Assembly (NCBI GenBank): GCA_963969395.1
Contig: OZ017795.1
Coordinates: 40,467,063 to 40,531,062 of the forward strand
Length of the DNA stretch: 64,000 nt
Source: Pseudoscleropodium purum
Lineage: Eukaryota; Streptophyta; Bryopsida; Hypnales; Brachytheciaceae
Direction: 5' to 3'
Below are positions 24,373 to 36,498 of this stretch, in pieces. The translations under genes were made by a program, and so were the position numbers. Every line of letters starts with the position of its first letter. The stretch's first letter is position 1. Under the pieces are notes generated by a model. It was given only the letters and a program-made list of their open reading frames with translations. It was not told where the DNA came from and did not search any database.

Positions 24373-25350
24373 CAAGTAGCAGGGCTGCATTGATTACAAG
24401 TTGGAGAAAGTCTGAGGACGGAGCAGTTGATTCCGCCCGTTGCAGAGACGGAGTCTTCACGCAACCCCAAAGTCCCCCAACTGGTGAAGACAAGTGGGCC
24501 TTGGTGAACAGTGTCGTCCTTCCAACCCTGGCTTTCTCTGGAGGACAAACCGCTGAGTCCATTCCTTCAACTTCGTCTGTGCTTTGGTTGTCACCATCTC
24601 TCTCTCTCCCTTGTGCGATTACTGCTGCCCTGCACCAACTTCACCCAGTCCTGCAGCAATCTATTGTCCCCACTTGAGCGCCTTTAGTTCTACCTCCGCT
24701 CCCATGCCCCAGAGACCACTCTTTGCGATAGATTTCCGTTTTGAGCAGATGACCATTGCAAGCGCTAGTGCTCCTGCCACCCCAGGTGAAAAGTCCAACT
24801 TCCACACAATCCTTGAAGAATGTTTGCCTTCAAGACATGATGTAGTACTTGGAGATCATAGCGGTGCAGGATCCTCCGTAGAACAAAAGTTGGAGTACTT
24901 CTCTACACATGTGGAGGAGATGATGCAAAGCAGGAATCAATTCTCTTCAAATGTGGGGGGTGAGCTTGAGCATTTGAGAGTACATTGGAGCAAAGTGTCA
25001 AGCCTTTCCGAACTTTTAGAAGATAGTGATCATGAAGAGGAAGTGAATCGAGAGAACTGAAAAGTCTTGGTAGAATTGATGAATGACCCACAATGGGAGC
25101 ACCCTGAAGTTGGTCATTTTTTCTATCAACGGCCATATTATTGGAAGTTGGATCAAAAGATTGCCAAGGGTGGATAGGTTGCAATTTTTGATGTATTAGA
25201 GGATGATGGCAACGTGTCTAATGACAATCTATTGAAAGTGTTCAAGAGAGGATCACGACTAACGGATCTCAAGAATCAATGGCTTTGTGGAATGCTTTGA
25301 AAGGAAGTTTTGGCATGTGTTGTATTTAGGGGATATATGTTTGCGTTCAT
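24373..25350 (+). pseudogene. Protein-kinase relic A (N-terminal part), inserted in the DCD 3' flank
   Basis: Encodes the N-terminal region seen also at 26728 and 46108: PATPGEKSNFHTILEECLP, then a helical Glu-rich stretch (24770-25060) and the start of the kinase domain. The family ATG position reads ATT here (24755-24757). Stops: TGA at 25058 where relic B has TGG, and TAG within the glycine loop (IAKGG-stop-VAIFDV, near 25175) where the others have CAG. Homology ends in the kinase N-lobe. Upstream, 24396-24560 matches 25793-25960. The segment corresponding to 26140-26720 is absent, joined near a shared TGA. A second DCD flank without this insertion exists at about 41830. Confidence 0.75.
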
Positions 25351-25789
25351 AATGTAAGCCATTTCTATATCAAACAGGGCTCAACTCAAACTTTGCAATC
25401 AAACCTAAAAAACCAAAGATCAAGCCAATACATGTTTCAGAAAGTACTCTTTCAAAAACAAATTGCAGTGACTCCAAATTTCCACAATCGGCATATAAAC
25501 TCAATTGCAGAAATCCGCCAACACTGCCGTGGAACCACTAACAATTGTTCAGAATCTGTCAGTACCAATTTGTTATCATAGAATTTTTAATTTAAGAAAA
25601 CTTTCAAAATCACTTGCAATTACTTCACAATCAGTTGGAGCCAATTGGTTATCAACAATTGGTCTAACTTCCAACATCGATGCAAAAATCTTCCGCTGAA
25701 GGGATTTTCAAATCCATTTATCAAATTCTTGACCGTAACGATGCTCAATGATCCTAAATACGGTATTTTTGAGAATGAATTGGTAGGAC
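25351..25789 (+). other. Continuation of the duplicated DCD 3' flank
   Basis: 25351-25640 matches 41835-42125 (GGGCTCAACTCA, AAGATCAAGCCAAT, ATGTTTCAGA, TTTCAAAAACAAATTGCA). The last 150 bp have no partner in the window. It is squeezed between kinase relics A and B. No gene is seen. Confidence 0.55.
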
Positions 25790-27919
25790 TAGATTGACTA
25801 AAAGTTGGAGAAAGTCTGGGGATGGAGCAGTTGACTCCGCCAGTTGTAGAGTCGGAGTCCTCACACAACCTCAAAGTCCTTCGAGAGAAGTGAAGACAAG
25901 TGGGCCTTGGTGAACAGTGTTGTCCTTCAAACCCTGGCTTTCTCTGGAGAACAGAGTTAACAATTGAATCCTTCAACTTCATTTGTGTTGTGGCTCTCAC
26001 CATCTCTCTCTCTTCCTTTGGTATTGCCATGAACTGACTTAACCCACTCCATTGCCCCCACTTGAGCGCCTTCAATACTGCCACCATTCTTATGCCCCAG
26101 AGACCACTCTTTGCAGTAGGTTTACATTTTGAAATATCATGGGGAGTCATCACATCGTTCCAAGAACCCTCTGTTGCAATCGCTTTGGGGAGAAGTCGTC
26201 TGCTTCCTCTACAGAGACCCACGAATCAATTGTCTGTGAATTTGGATGAGTGCATCTTGCGCTTTGAAAGTCTCTTGTAAGTGTATTGAGGGTGTGTCGG
26301 TAATAAAGAGAATTATTAGAGGTTACCTTCAAGAGATGAGAGGCCAGAGAAGACTAGCTAAGCTTATGAGATCAAATGGAGTGTCTCGTAGTGTGGCCTC
26401 GGACCATAGCCAACTCTCTGGATTACAACATTATATCACTCTTTCTATCAAATGGAAGGAAACTTGGTGCTTCTACGTCGTTGGTGGTGAAGTGAGCTTT
26501 GGGCCCTGTTTGTGGAATGTGGGGTGATGTGGTTTTTTTGCATTTAGTGAACCCTACTCAATCTTTTGTTCGTAGGAGTAGTGGCAAAGTTTGTTATGTT
26601 GGATTGTGGAAGTCTAATTATGATGCAAAATTGTTAGGTTTGTGTGAATGTAGTCCCTTGGAGAGGAGCTTGAATACTTGGGGAACTGTACGCAACAATT
26701 GGTTATTGGGGCCCTTAGCAAATCACCATGTCAAGCGCGGGTGCTCCCGCCACCCCAGGTGAAAAGTCCAACTTCCACATGGCCCTTGAAGAATGTTTGT
26801 CTTCAGGACGTGATGTAGCACTTGGAGATTGTAGCGGTGCAAAATCCTCCATGGAACAAAAGTGAGTATTTTTCTACATGCATGAAAGAGATGATGCGAA
26901 ACAAGAGTTAGTTTTCTTCAAATGTGGAGTGTGAGATTGAGCATTCAAAGGTGCATTGGAGCAAAGTGCCAAGCCTTTCCAAACTTTTAGAAGCCAATGA
27001 CCATGAAGAAAAAGTGAATCGAGAGAATTGGGAAATCTTTGTAGAATTGATGAACAACCCACAATGGGAGCACCATGAAGAAGGTCATTTTTTCATTGAA
27101 TGGCCTTCTACTTTGAAGGTGGGTTGGAAGATTGTTGAGGGTGGACAGGTGGCAATTTTTGAAATTATTGACACTAATGGTACTACTATGCTCCCTTAGA
27201 CTCTATTGAAGGTATTCAAGAGAGGATTGTGACTAGCAAATCCCAAAAAACAATGGCCTTGTGGTATCCTTCGATGAGAAATTTTGACATGTGTTGTACA
27301 ACAAGGATTGATGTTGGAGGATGAGAGGTTTGCGTTTGTGATATTCAAATGTTGGGGTGACTTACGCAAGCTCATTGACCAAGCCATACAAGAAAAGAAC
27401 AACCAAGGGCCACTATTTCCATATGAGTGGAATGGAAAGACCTTGCATGCTATAGATATGTTGAGAGGAATTGCATATAATATGAAAGAATTACACAAGC
27501 AAAGCATCATCCATAGAGACTTGAAAGCTCCTAATGTCCTTCTTTGGATAAATGTCAATGGTACAATTTCAATTGTTGTAGACTATGAGTGTTCTACTGG
27601 AGTTGTTGGAACAAGGTTTTGGAGGGCACCAAAGATGTTGTTGGCCTTAAAGCATAGAATTGTGCATGACTTCTCAGAAAAAGTAGATGTGTATAGCTAT
27701 GGCATGACATGCTTTGAAGTTGTAACTAGTTGCTTGCCATTTGAAGATGAACTTGAAGATTGTAGAGAAAGTCATGATCTGGTTATTGAAGGATAAAGGC
27801 CTGAACTACCTAGTGATTTGGATGTGTCTTTGAAGGATTTAATTGAGAGATGTTGGAATCCAATTCCAAATGAGAGACCTAGTTATGAAGAAATTTATCG
27901 TATACTTTGTGCTCTTTGA
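25790..27919 (+). pseudogene. Protein-kinase relic B (most complete copy)
   Basis: Upstream non-coding part 25790-26727, then ATG at 26728 (MSSAGAPATPGEKSNFHMAL) and a kinase domain to the stop at 27917. Kinase marks: glycine loop IVEGGQVAIFEI (about 27130), HRDLKAPNVLL in the catalytic loop, RFWRAPK in place of the usual APE motif, and VDVYSYGM. The DFG position reads DYE, so catalysis is doubtful. Lesions: frameshift and stop near 26861 (copy C has SDY there), a stop in CCTTAGACT (27196), a frame change between 27200 and 27284, and a stop at 27794. The domain resembles TKL-type plant Ser/Thr kinases; the subfamily is not resolved. ORF 27284-27796 is the longest intact stretch. Confidence 0.8.
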
Positions 27920-28606
27920 TGGAGTATCATTACAACATCGAGTTTGTCAGGTTTTTGTTCAACCAATTGGAACAACATTGCCAATATTTTTTAACTCTTA
28001 TTGTCTAGCATGTTGAGTTTAGGGATCTATGTTTTTTGTTTTTTCTAGGCAATTGCTTTTGTTTTTTCTCAATCTGTGGAGAAATTAAAATTTTAGGTAC
28101 TAGTTATTGTATTAACTAAGATTTTGCAATAGACTTCATGGTTAGATTGTTCTAAGATGCAACAAAGACAAATGAAGGTAAAGGTGCTTGAGAAATATAA
28201 AATACTATAAGATATGGTTATGATTTTATGGATATGACTTTGAGTTGGAAATTAGATTTTGGAGTTTTTAGACCCTCAATGTACAAGGCCTATGATCTTA
28301 GCTCTAGCCTTAATATTGAAGTAGTGAATTTCAATAAAAAATAGTTTTAAGAATAGATGCTAAATTTTTTGGGAGTCATTTTTTAAAAGATCAAGACATG
28401 GAAGAAATTGGATTCCTATTGAATGTTTTTGTTCATGGCATATGTTTCCATTTTTTGGCAAGTACATGCCAACATTGCCTTCTACTTACAATAGCACAAC
28501 AATTTAGACTTAATAGATGAGGTGTATGACCTAATCATCAAACTTTAACATCTTTCCTTTTATTTGCTCCAATGCATTTGCAAAGATTGAATAGAGTATG
28601 AGGATA
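27920..28606. other. AT-rich DNA after kinase relic B
   Basis: No coding signal. It ends in CACTACAAGGGAAAA at 28607, which resembles a CACTA-transposon terminus. Confidence 0.4.
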
Positions 28607-29105
28607 CACTACAAGGGAAAATATATCCTAATCAGGGTTGTCAGGACGTCCAGATGCGGACGCTGTGTCCGCAGCGTCTGCTGACATTCGCGTCCTGTCG
28701 GACGCAGCGTCCACCTGTCCCCCGTGCGCCTGTCCGCCCGTCCGCCCAATTACGGCCGTCCGATCGACGCGCGGACTGATCTGGTCCGCACGATCTGGGC
28801 ATCCGCCTCGGGCCGTCCACCCCGCCCCGCCTATCCGCTTTCCGACGACGGTCGGGACGCTGCGTCCGCCAGCGTCCATGTGTCCGGACGTCCGGAAAAC
28901 TGACTCTATTTTGGGGCGGACGTTGACATTCGTCAACCCTGATCCTAATTGACAAAAATTTGACATAATTTTGTCAATTGTCCCATCAATTAGGATAACC
29001 TAATTTGGACGTTTAGTTGACAAAAGTAGGTCAATTAGGACACTCAATTGACAAAGTTTTGACAAAGATTTGATAGAGTTTTGTCAACTTGGTTGTCATG
29101 TAGGA
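28607..29105 (+). mobile_element. Candidate CACTA-type end with subterminal repeats, carrying a nested MITE
   Basis: CACTACAAGGGAAAATATAT at 28607, then (after removing the nested MITE) many short direct and inverted copies of AATTGACAAA / TTTGTCAATT up to about 29100, the layout expected of a CACTA subterminal region. A possible opposite end is TTCTTGTAGTG at 32853-32863. Flanking triplets are ATA and ATT, so no exact 3-bp duplication. A similar CACTACAAGGAA lies at 31763. Confidence 0.35.
28633..28941. mobile_element. GC-rich hAT-type MITE (309 bp) with perfect 8-bp target duplication
   Basis: Termini CAGGGTTGTCAGGACG at the left and CAACCCTG at the right form terminal inverted repeats. 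Both sides are flanked by ATCCTAAT (28625-28632 and 28942-28949), an exact 8-bp target duplication. The inside is far more GC-rich than its surroundings and contains repeated AGCGTC/GGACGC words. ORFs over 100 codons on both strands are a by-product of the GC content. Ends and duplication length fit hAT. Confidence 0.9.
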
Positions 29106-29599
29106 CCAAAATTTGGTCTTTCTTGATGTAAATTACCCCCTATCTTGCAAATTCAACCACCAATAGATGCATGTTTACAATATTCATATGACAAGATATT
29201 GTGTATGACACAAATTCTTTACAATAATACCTTTAACAACAAAATCTCCACATTTGGAGAAAAGCCAATCAATTCATTCAATTTCTCCAAAATCTTAGCT
29301 AGGCCATATCATTCAATAGGACAATTTCTATGCTCTAATTATTTGCACTATTTATAATTTTCTATCATAAAGGATAGTGAATGATTTGCAAACCAATAAA
29401 AATAAAATAAAATAAAATAAATTGAAAATTAAAACTTCTACATAAAAAATTATTTAATACATGATAAATTTTTCTAATCATATTGCATCAATAGCGTAAA
29501 TTACTAAATTAATTATTTGAAAAATTAATTGAATATGCATAGAAATGATGCATAATTATCATAGAAGGGCAAAAATTTATAATAATTAACTCCAAAATG
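29106..29599. other. AT-rich intergenic DNA
   Basis: Contains an (AAAAT)n tract near 29398-29421. ORF 29145-29357 has no recognisable motif. Nothing else is seen. Confidence 0.45.
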
Positions 29600-30240
29600 C
29601 CCAAGGCATCCAAATCTATTGTTTGCAAAACTTTGAAGATAAGGAAAACCTAACCAAGTTTCTATTTCTAATGGTTTATATTTTTGGAAAGTTCTTCTTG
29701 AAGTCTAGTTTTAGCATAAAAAATCTGATCTTGAAAATAAATGATAGAAATTTGTCTATTCAAGATTTTGTGCAAGGGTACCCATTGCAATCTTGACTTC
29801 CCATAGTGTTGAGAGCTCTTGGAAATGAGCCTCAAATACACTAGATCTTGGAGAAAAAATCACATTCAAAATTCATTTAAAAAAATTGTAAAGTAGATTT
29901 CAAGAAGCCATAAATTGATAAGGGATTATATTTGTTTGGTGCTTAAAAATCATTATTTTTTTGTCATCAAATTTTTAGATTTGACTTGTGAAAAGAGGAT
30001 TGAAAGACTTCATATCACTTTTGTAGTTTTAACAACTTTATGGTCAAACATTATAATCCTTCATTCCAAAAGTGATGTTGCTGTGTTTTTTTTCCTATGA
30101 GATCTATAACATGTCTAGTTTGAATTTTTTCAACTACAATTCCAAAAAAATGATACAACTTATCAAAATGTTGGCATTTTGTTCAATTTAGAGCAAATTT
30201 GATGAAGTTCAAAATAGACCTTGGGCATTTAGGGGGTAGC
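29600..30240 (+). repeat. Dispersed repeat C, copy 1
   Basis: Aligns with 42241-42870 in the same orientation over about 630 bp (shared TTCTTCTTGAAGTCTAG, TTTTGTGCAAGGGTACCC, AATCTTGACTTCC, GCATTTAGGGG). Non-coding. The second copy begins just after the end of the duplicated DCD segment. Confidence 0.75.
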
Positions 30241-33200
30241 TCTAGTATTATCCATGCCATTCATCTACTTCAACTAAATGTTAATACTTTCTTTTTCATG
30301 GAAATGAAGCATTGTCTCATCTCTCATTATTTTTTAAATCAAATTTTTTGTGAAATTATGAAAGTGTTGTAAATTTTTTAGGGCAATATAAATAGAACTT
30401 TATATAATACACTTATAATATTATTATAGTATTTCACCATATTAAGTGTATGTTGTAGAATATAATAGCACAATGAAAACAAAGACTTTATATTATCCTA
30501 GATATATAGAAATATAAGATATATTAGGCTCTTCACTTCAATTTGCAACTATCAACAAAAATTCAATAGATTTATGTTATTTGGGGCATTATAATGATTA
30601 TTTTCACATTTTTTTGCATATTCTATAAATGCTAACAAAATGGCCATTTGATTTTTTGTTGATTTCAATAGTACAACAACCAAATCAACAAAAATTTAGA
30701 AATCTTTTGGAAGTCTTTTGGACTGTTTTAGAATCTTCTAAAATCTTTTGAATTTAAAAAAAAGTTTAAATACAAAGTTTGAATTCTAATCAAATTTGAT
30801 TAGAATTCAAACTATACTTCAATTTTGCTTCAATGATAATTTGAATAAAAATAAAAATTTTCATTCAATTTTCATTCAATTTTCATTCAAATATAATTTA
30901 ATAAGAATTTACACTTTATTGTAGTTTGATTTAACTTCATATTCATATTTTGAAATATAATACAACAAGTGTAGTAAATTTTAGAATTTTTGTAGTTTTT
31001 TTTAAAAAGACTGTTCTAAAAGCATTTTTGGAATATTCTTAGTCCAATTGTGAATTAGACCAAAATTTGAAGTTTTGAATTAAAATAGTTCAAAGTTCAA
31101 AATAGTACAAATTTTGAAATTTAGAGAATTCTATTTAAAGTTCTCAATGATTACAATCCAATTTTTTTAATACTTGAATTTTAAGTTTTGAACTACTTAA
31201 GTTCTAAATTTTATATTATTTAAATTTGAATAGTTCCAATTTCAAATTGAACTATTAAAATTTTCATTATTTCAAATTTAAATTCTTAACTTTTCACTAT
31301 TTGAACTCTAATTACATTTTGAGCAATCAAATTTTTAGTTTTGAACTACATAAAAACCACAATTTTCAGCAAATTACGACTTAATACTAAAATGTTTAAT
31401 TGAACTTGTGATATCAAGAATGTTGTTTAGAAATTGCAAAAAAATAATTATCATTTCTTTAGCACATCTCTTTCTTTAATTCATGTAGATCATTCTTTCA
31501 TGTTGCTATTAGTATATTCCATGATTTTTCTTAGAGCTCTGATAGTGACTAATAATTGGATGAAGTTCACTTTTCAAAACATTTATAATTCACCTAATGG
31601 ATAGTTGAGCAATTATAAATGAAGGCTCAAGTAGGTGTACTTACCTTAATATGGTTCTTAAGGTCTTTTATTAGAATTATAGGACAAAATTGGACCATTT
31701 CTACAAAAATATATTTGACATTGCCAAATTTGGATGAAAATGTGCTTGAATATTACTAAGAACACTACAAGGAATCTTGTGACAAAAACAACAAAAACAA
31801 AACAAAAATATGGTGTTCATTTAGTTCCTTTGGTTGCATTGTCTCGGTCAATATCAAACTCAAATTTCTTTTGGCATTTGAATATGGTTTCTATTACTAA
31901 AAGTGTATAAATTTTTGTCCAATCTTCTTGTCAATTCAAAGACCTTCCAAATTCACTCAACTAGGTTAGTTAATACTTTAGTGATGGCTTGTTTCAAAGT
32001 GTTGCCATGTGAATTTGTTGATGAGTTGAACTTACTTCAAGTTATGAATAGCATTAGCATAATTGATCCATGTGTGTTGATTGTCAAAAACCACTCCTTG
32101 ATTCCATCTAAAAGAACATTGAAGCTCTTGGAGGATAGTCAAAATCAGTCCTAGATGGATTAATTTACAATTTGATTAATGAAAAACAAAGTTAATTGAA
32201 GATAATTGAACTGGTATGATTGCAAAATAATTGTAGAATTTAGGTATGCAAACCTCCCCAAAAGGTACAGGTGTCTATTTGTAGATGTCATGCATGTTTC
32301 AATTGTTGATAACTCTGTGAATGATTATTGATCTTTTTAATGTACATAATTGACTTAATTACTTTCAAAAGAATCCATAGAAAAGCCCAAAGACAAAAAC
32401 AAAAGGGAGTGACTTTAAACAACTCAAAGGAATCCATAGAAGCAACAAATATAGTTACTAGTATGAGGATATTTAGATTCCTAAAAGTCCTTGTTAGCAA
32501 ATTAGAAAAGATTATAGTATATCAAATAATACCTTCAAAAGACAAAAGCTATAACTGCTCAAAGATTTATTGGTCTATGATTTGGAACTATCATATGTTT
32601 TGAATTTGAAGTACAACACACTTTCAAAATGAATATACATTCACTGAGGAAGATTACAAAAGGCCACATTGTGGTTTGTGTTGAAATTGAAAATATTTAA
32701 AGAGCTTCTTTTCAACATGCTCTAGGAATAAATGATTCGGGTAAATTTTTTTTGGTTTGTGAAGTTTTTTCATTTAAGCTTGAACTTCAACTTTTTGTCG
32801 CTAAATTATAAAAGCAAATATTTTGATGATAAGCCATCATTATTGTACTTTCTTCTTGTAGTGATTTATATAGCATTCAAAGAATACTAAGCAACTTCCA
32901 TTATTTTCTTCAAAAAAAGTGATTGCACATAGTAAATCTAGATTTGTTGTATATGGTATTGTGAGCCCTATAAATGTCACTTGGGTCTGGGGATTTTCTT
33001 TTTTTCGCTTTTTGCTCATTTTTATGGGTAATTATGGTAAAAAAAAAGGGGGGGGGCTAATAAAGTGGATTTAAAGAATAATTGGGAGAAACCCTATACT
33101 TATAGGGTAATATTCCAAAAAGACTTGAAATTCCATAAAAATGGCATATTAATAACTTAGAATCTAATTAGGTATTTGAGTGTTGATTTAAGGGTTTGGA

Positions 33201-34105
33201 AGTAGTTCTAACCCTAGGGTCAAACATGGTAAAGACACTTTGTTAGATTCTAGGTAGGATTTGGCCAAACAAAATGCATGTGGTGACATTGGCTAAAATC
33301 AACAAGGTTGGGATCAATCCAACCTCCCTAGTGCTATAGAAGCTCACAACAAAAGACTAGGTGAAAATCGCAATTGAAATGCAAAAATTAGAAATTTGGG
33401 ACTACATGTAACTTTGCAGGCAAGATCTACGAATGTCATATGAAGGCGGTTGATGTAAGAAGAAGGGTGTTTTTAGCATAAAAACATGCTAGGAGCATAA
33501 CGGTGAAGCCAAACTGCCAAAATTTCTTCATATAGAAATGATTCCTCCCCGAAGGAATTAAAATAAAAAAAAGTAAATTTATTTTTCATTTAAAAAGTGC
33601 AAGTTGGACTTGAAACTTTGCACAAAGGATTTGAAGACTTTCTAAAGTTATCCAAAAAGTTTCATAATTTTTCAAATTACAGGACATGACTTTATGGAAA
33701 GTCAACTAATATATTATCAAGAATAGAAAATTCATAGAAATTCATCCGATGATGGTAAAATCCTACTAAAAATCAGGATAGTATATTTAAGTCTAAATAA
33801 GTGCTCGACTAAATTTCAAGATATTCCGACATCGACAAGTGCAAGAATTAGTGGCAACACCAGATTTTAACGATTTTCAAAAACATTCGACGAGTTGACC
33901 AACATATCAAGCACATATGATGTTCAAATGAAGTAAACTTGGACTTTTTTCTTATTATCTTGAGCCTTCTAGAAAACCTTGGCTTATCAAAACCTTGGCT
34001 TGTCAAAACCTTGTGAAAAGGCAAACTCCAATATTTGGATTTTCTACCTTTTCACTAGATGGTGATTTGTTGGCTTTTGCTTGTAAAATAGTTTGAAAAA
34101 TAGGG
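30241..34105. other. AT-rich intergenic DNA with no supported gene
   Basis: Low-complexity AT-rich DNA. It contains a perfect 36-bp palindrome at 30777-30812, TTTTCATTCAA tandem copies near 30855-30890, CACTA-like ends at 31763 and 32853-32863, and a poly-A/poly-G run at 33040-33057. ORFs at 31903-32154 and 32328-32603 read slightly better than background but show no motif I can name. Confidence 0.45.
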
Positions 34106-35290
34106 TGTAGGGGATCCCACAAGCTAATTTGGTCCTTTTGAAGACAATGGTATAATCGGTTTTACATTTGGAGCTTTTCTTTAAAAGTTATAAACGGACT
34201 AGCAGTAGGCAGAAAACTTAATAAGTTAGAAGTATTCACTAGGTAGTTAGAAGCTTCTAGAAAGCCTAGAGGAAGTTTGGAAGCCACTCCAGAGCTTGTT
34301 TAGAAGCCACTTTAGAGGTGGGTCCTCCAAGGTCTTGGAAGAGTATAAAAGGTCTCCCCTCCTCTAAGTCCAAACACTTCTCTCTCTTCTTCTCTCTATA
34401 GTGCCAACCTCTGGCACCTCGTTCTAAGCTCTAGCCATTTGAGCCATAGTTTGTGTCTATCTTATGTTTTGAGCATTGTCTTCTTGTTCATGTGTTGTCA
34501 TTTCTTTTGGAAAGACTTTGGATTGGAACCAAAGCTCTCAAAGTCCACATAGTTGAATCTAGTTGTTATTTAGGGAGATTTTGAGTTGGAATCAAAGCTC
34601 TTAAGGTCCACATAGTTGAGTTTAGTTGTTATTTAGAGAGACTTTGGGTTGGAACCAAAGCTCTCAAGTTCCATATTTTGATAGCTCTCATCACGACGGT
34701 GAAGCTTTGACTTTAAGTCTAGTATTCTTTTGTGTTGTATTAGTAACTCTTGTCACGACAACAGAGCTTTGATTTACAACTATTTGTTTAAATTATCATT
34801 CACAGGCTTGAAGGAAGGGGGAGAGAGAGAAAAAGTCATTATTAATAGGCTTCTATTTAAAACCACTCTCAAAAGGCTTCTTCTAATAAGAATTGACTTC
34901 ACTAACAATAGGGTAACAAATTTGATTGATTTTCTATCATTTACTACAATAAATCTAAAAATTACCGTGGTATTTTTAGAAGTTACTAGTGAAAATCATT
35001 GTGGTAATTTTAGTTACTAGGAAAAATTATTGTGGTAATTTAAGAAGTTATTAGAGAATGTTACTATGGTAATTTAAAAATTTATTAAAAAAAGTTATTG
35101 TAGTAATTTAAGAAGTTGCTACAAAAAATTATTGTGGTGATTTAAGAAGTTACTAGAGAAAGTTATTGTGGTAATTTTAGAAATTACCATGGTTATAGAA
35201 TTTAGTAAAAAAGCTCCATTGCTTAGAAGGTAGCTCGTTTACTACAAACCAATCACACGTAGCATTTCGATCAATAGAACTTGATTGTGT
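34106..35290 (+). mobile_element. LTR-like promoter segment, probable retrotransposon remnant
   Basis: A clear TATA box (GTATAAAAGG, about 34344) precedes a CT-rich leader (34375-34405), then three tandem copies of a unit of about 70 bp with ACTTTGGATTGGAACCAAAG and CCACATAGTTGA (34509-34670). The order resembles U3-R-U5 of a plant LTR. No partner LTR, primer-binding site or polymerase domain is seen, so it may be a solo LTR or an orphan promoter. Confidence 0.4.
34955..35200 (+). repeat. Degenerate tandem repeat, about 40-bp unit
   Basis: About six units with the core TTATTGTGGTAATTTAAGAA and a following GTTACTAGAGAAA block. Units diverge by point changes and small indels. Confidence 0.7.
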
Positions 35291-36139
35291 ATGTTTGGTC
35301 TTGTAGGTGGAGATCAAAACACTCACAGATACCCTCTAGAAAGTAAGGTACGTATATGTAACTCCAATTTTGACTTGCAAGAACATCTTCAAAATTCAAC
35401 CTTTTCATGCCTATCTTGCAAATCAAACCTATTAAATTTATTGTTTTATGCAATCTTGATCAAACACATTAAATTTCAATTTCAAAAATAATTTTTTTAT
35501 TGGTTAATTCTTTTAGGTGTTTTTCATTGTGTTACATAATAATTGATTGAAAAATACTAGTGATGGATTTTTGAAATTTTAAGGTGCAAATATTTTTAAG
35601 AAAAAACATCAATGTGCACATCTCACTTTTAAAAAAAACACCACATTACTAAAAGTAAGTTTTACTCCACGGATAATTCAATATTAAAGTGTTACTACTA
35701 AAATTTATGTAATCTTGGCTCACACATCCCTTCTATGTTGGACGACATCATCCAATTGAAAAACTCAAGATCACAAGGAAATGATCCTCTAAAATTGATT
35801 GACGTACAACTTGTGCGAATTCAAACGACTGATGCCTGGTGAGATCGATCCTTAACGTGGATGTCAAAGCCTCAAATGCATCACCAAAGAAATTCTTTTA
35901 ACACTTCAAGTTAGCGCATTCAAATTCTTTCCAAGCTTACGGACAACATGGAACATCTTTCATCACCCTCTAACCCTGAAATTGAAAATCTCTCCAGTCT
36001 TTTGAAAACCAAATTTGGAACTGGGAGAGATAGAGACGCAATTCAGGAAACCGGCTCTCTCCCAAGCTGTCGCAAATCTGCAAAAGGAGGAACACAAAAA
36101 TCGATCATTACCCAAAGAAGAACGGAACATCAATTCGTC
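35291..36139. other. AT-rich intergenic DNA
   Basis: No gene is supported. The stretch 35720-36130 is somewhat less AT-rich with overlapping short ORFs on both strands but no motif. Confidence 0.4.
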
Positions 36140-36450
36140 GCCTTCAAATTCTAAACACGAAATTTTGAAATTTGTCATCTCAAATCTCTGGAATGCTAAT
36201 TTGATGCATGAGGAGAACTTGCAATTCACAAACCCATTCAACCACATACTGTAGTGAAATTGAAATTGAAATTGAATCTGAATCAATTCTTCAACGCATT
36301 CAAACAAGTTGGTATATGAGATTGTTGAGCAACTTGGTTGATTTCACATAAGAAAGTGGAATTGCAAGTGCTAGACAACAACATTGAAAATAAATACAAC
36401 AATTTTCGATAGGAACACCCTAAATGATCACTTTGATTTACTGAAGTTGC
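36140..36450 (+). repeat. Dispersed repeat D, copy 1
   Basis: Matches 52280-52680: a CTCAAATCT block, GCTAATTTGATG versus ACCAATTTGATG, ACTTGC(A/T)ATTCACAAACC, and GCATTCAAACAA followed by TATGAGATTGTTGAG, in the same order. Upstream similarity (GATCATTACCCAAAG) occurs in different order, suggesting rearrangement. Non-coding in both copies. Confidence 0.55.
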
Positions 36451-36498
36451 TGTTGCAAAGGTTGCAAAGTTTGTACTTATACACTGATTTGTCTCATT

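Noticed and set aside
28638..28966. ORFs over 100 codons on both strands
   Set aside because: They lie within the GC-rich hAT MITE, where stop codons are rare by composition; the opposing frames are mutual shadows.
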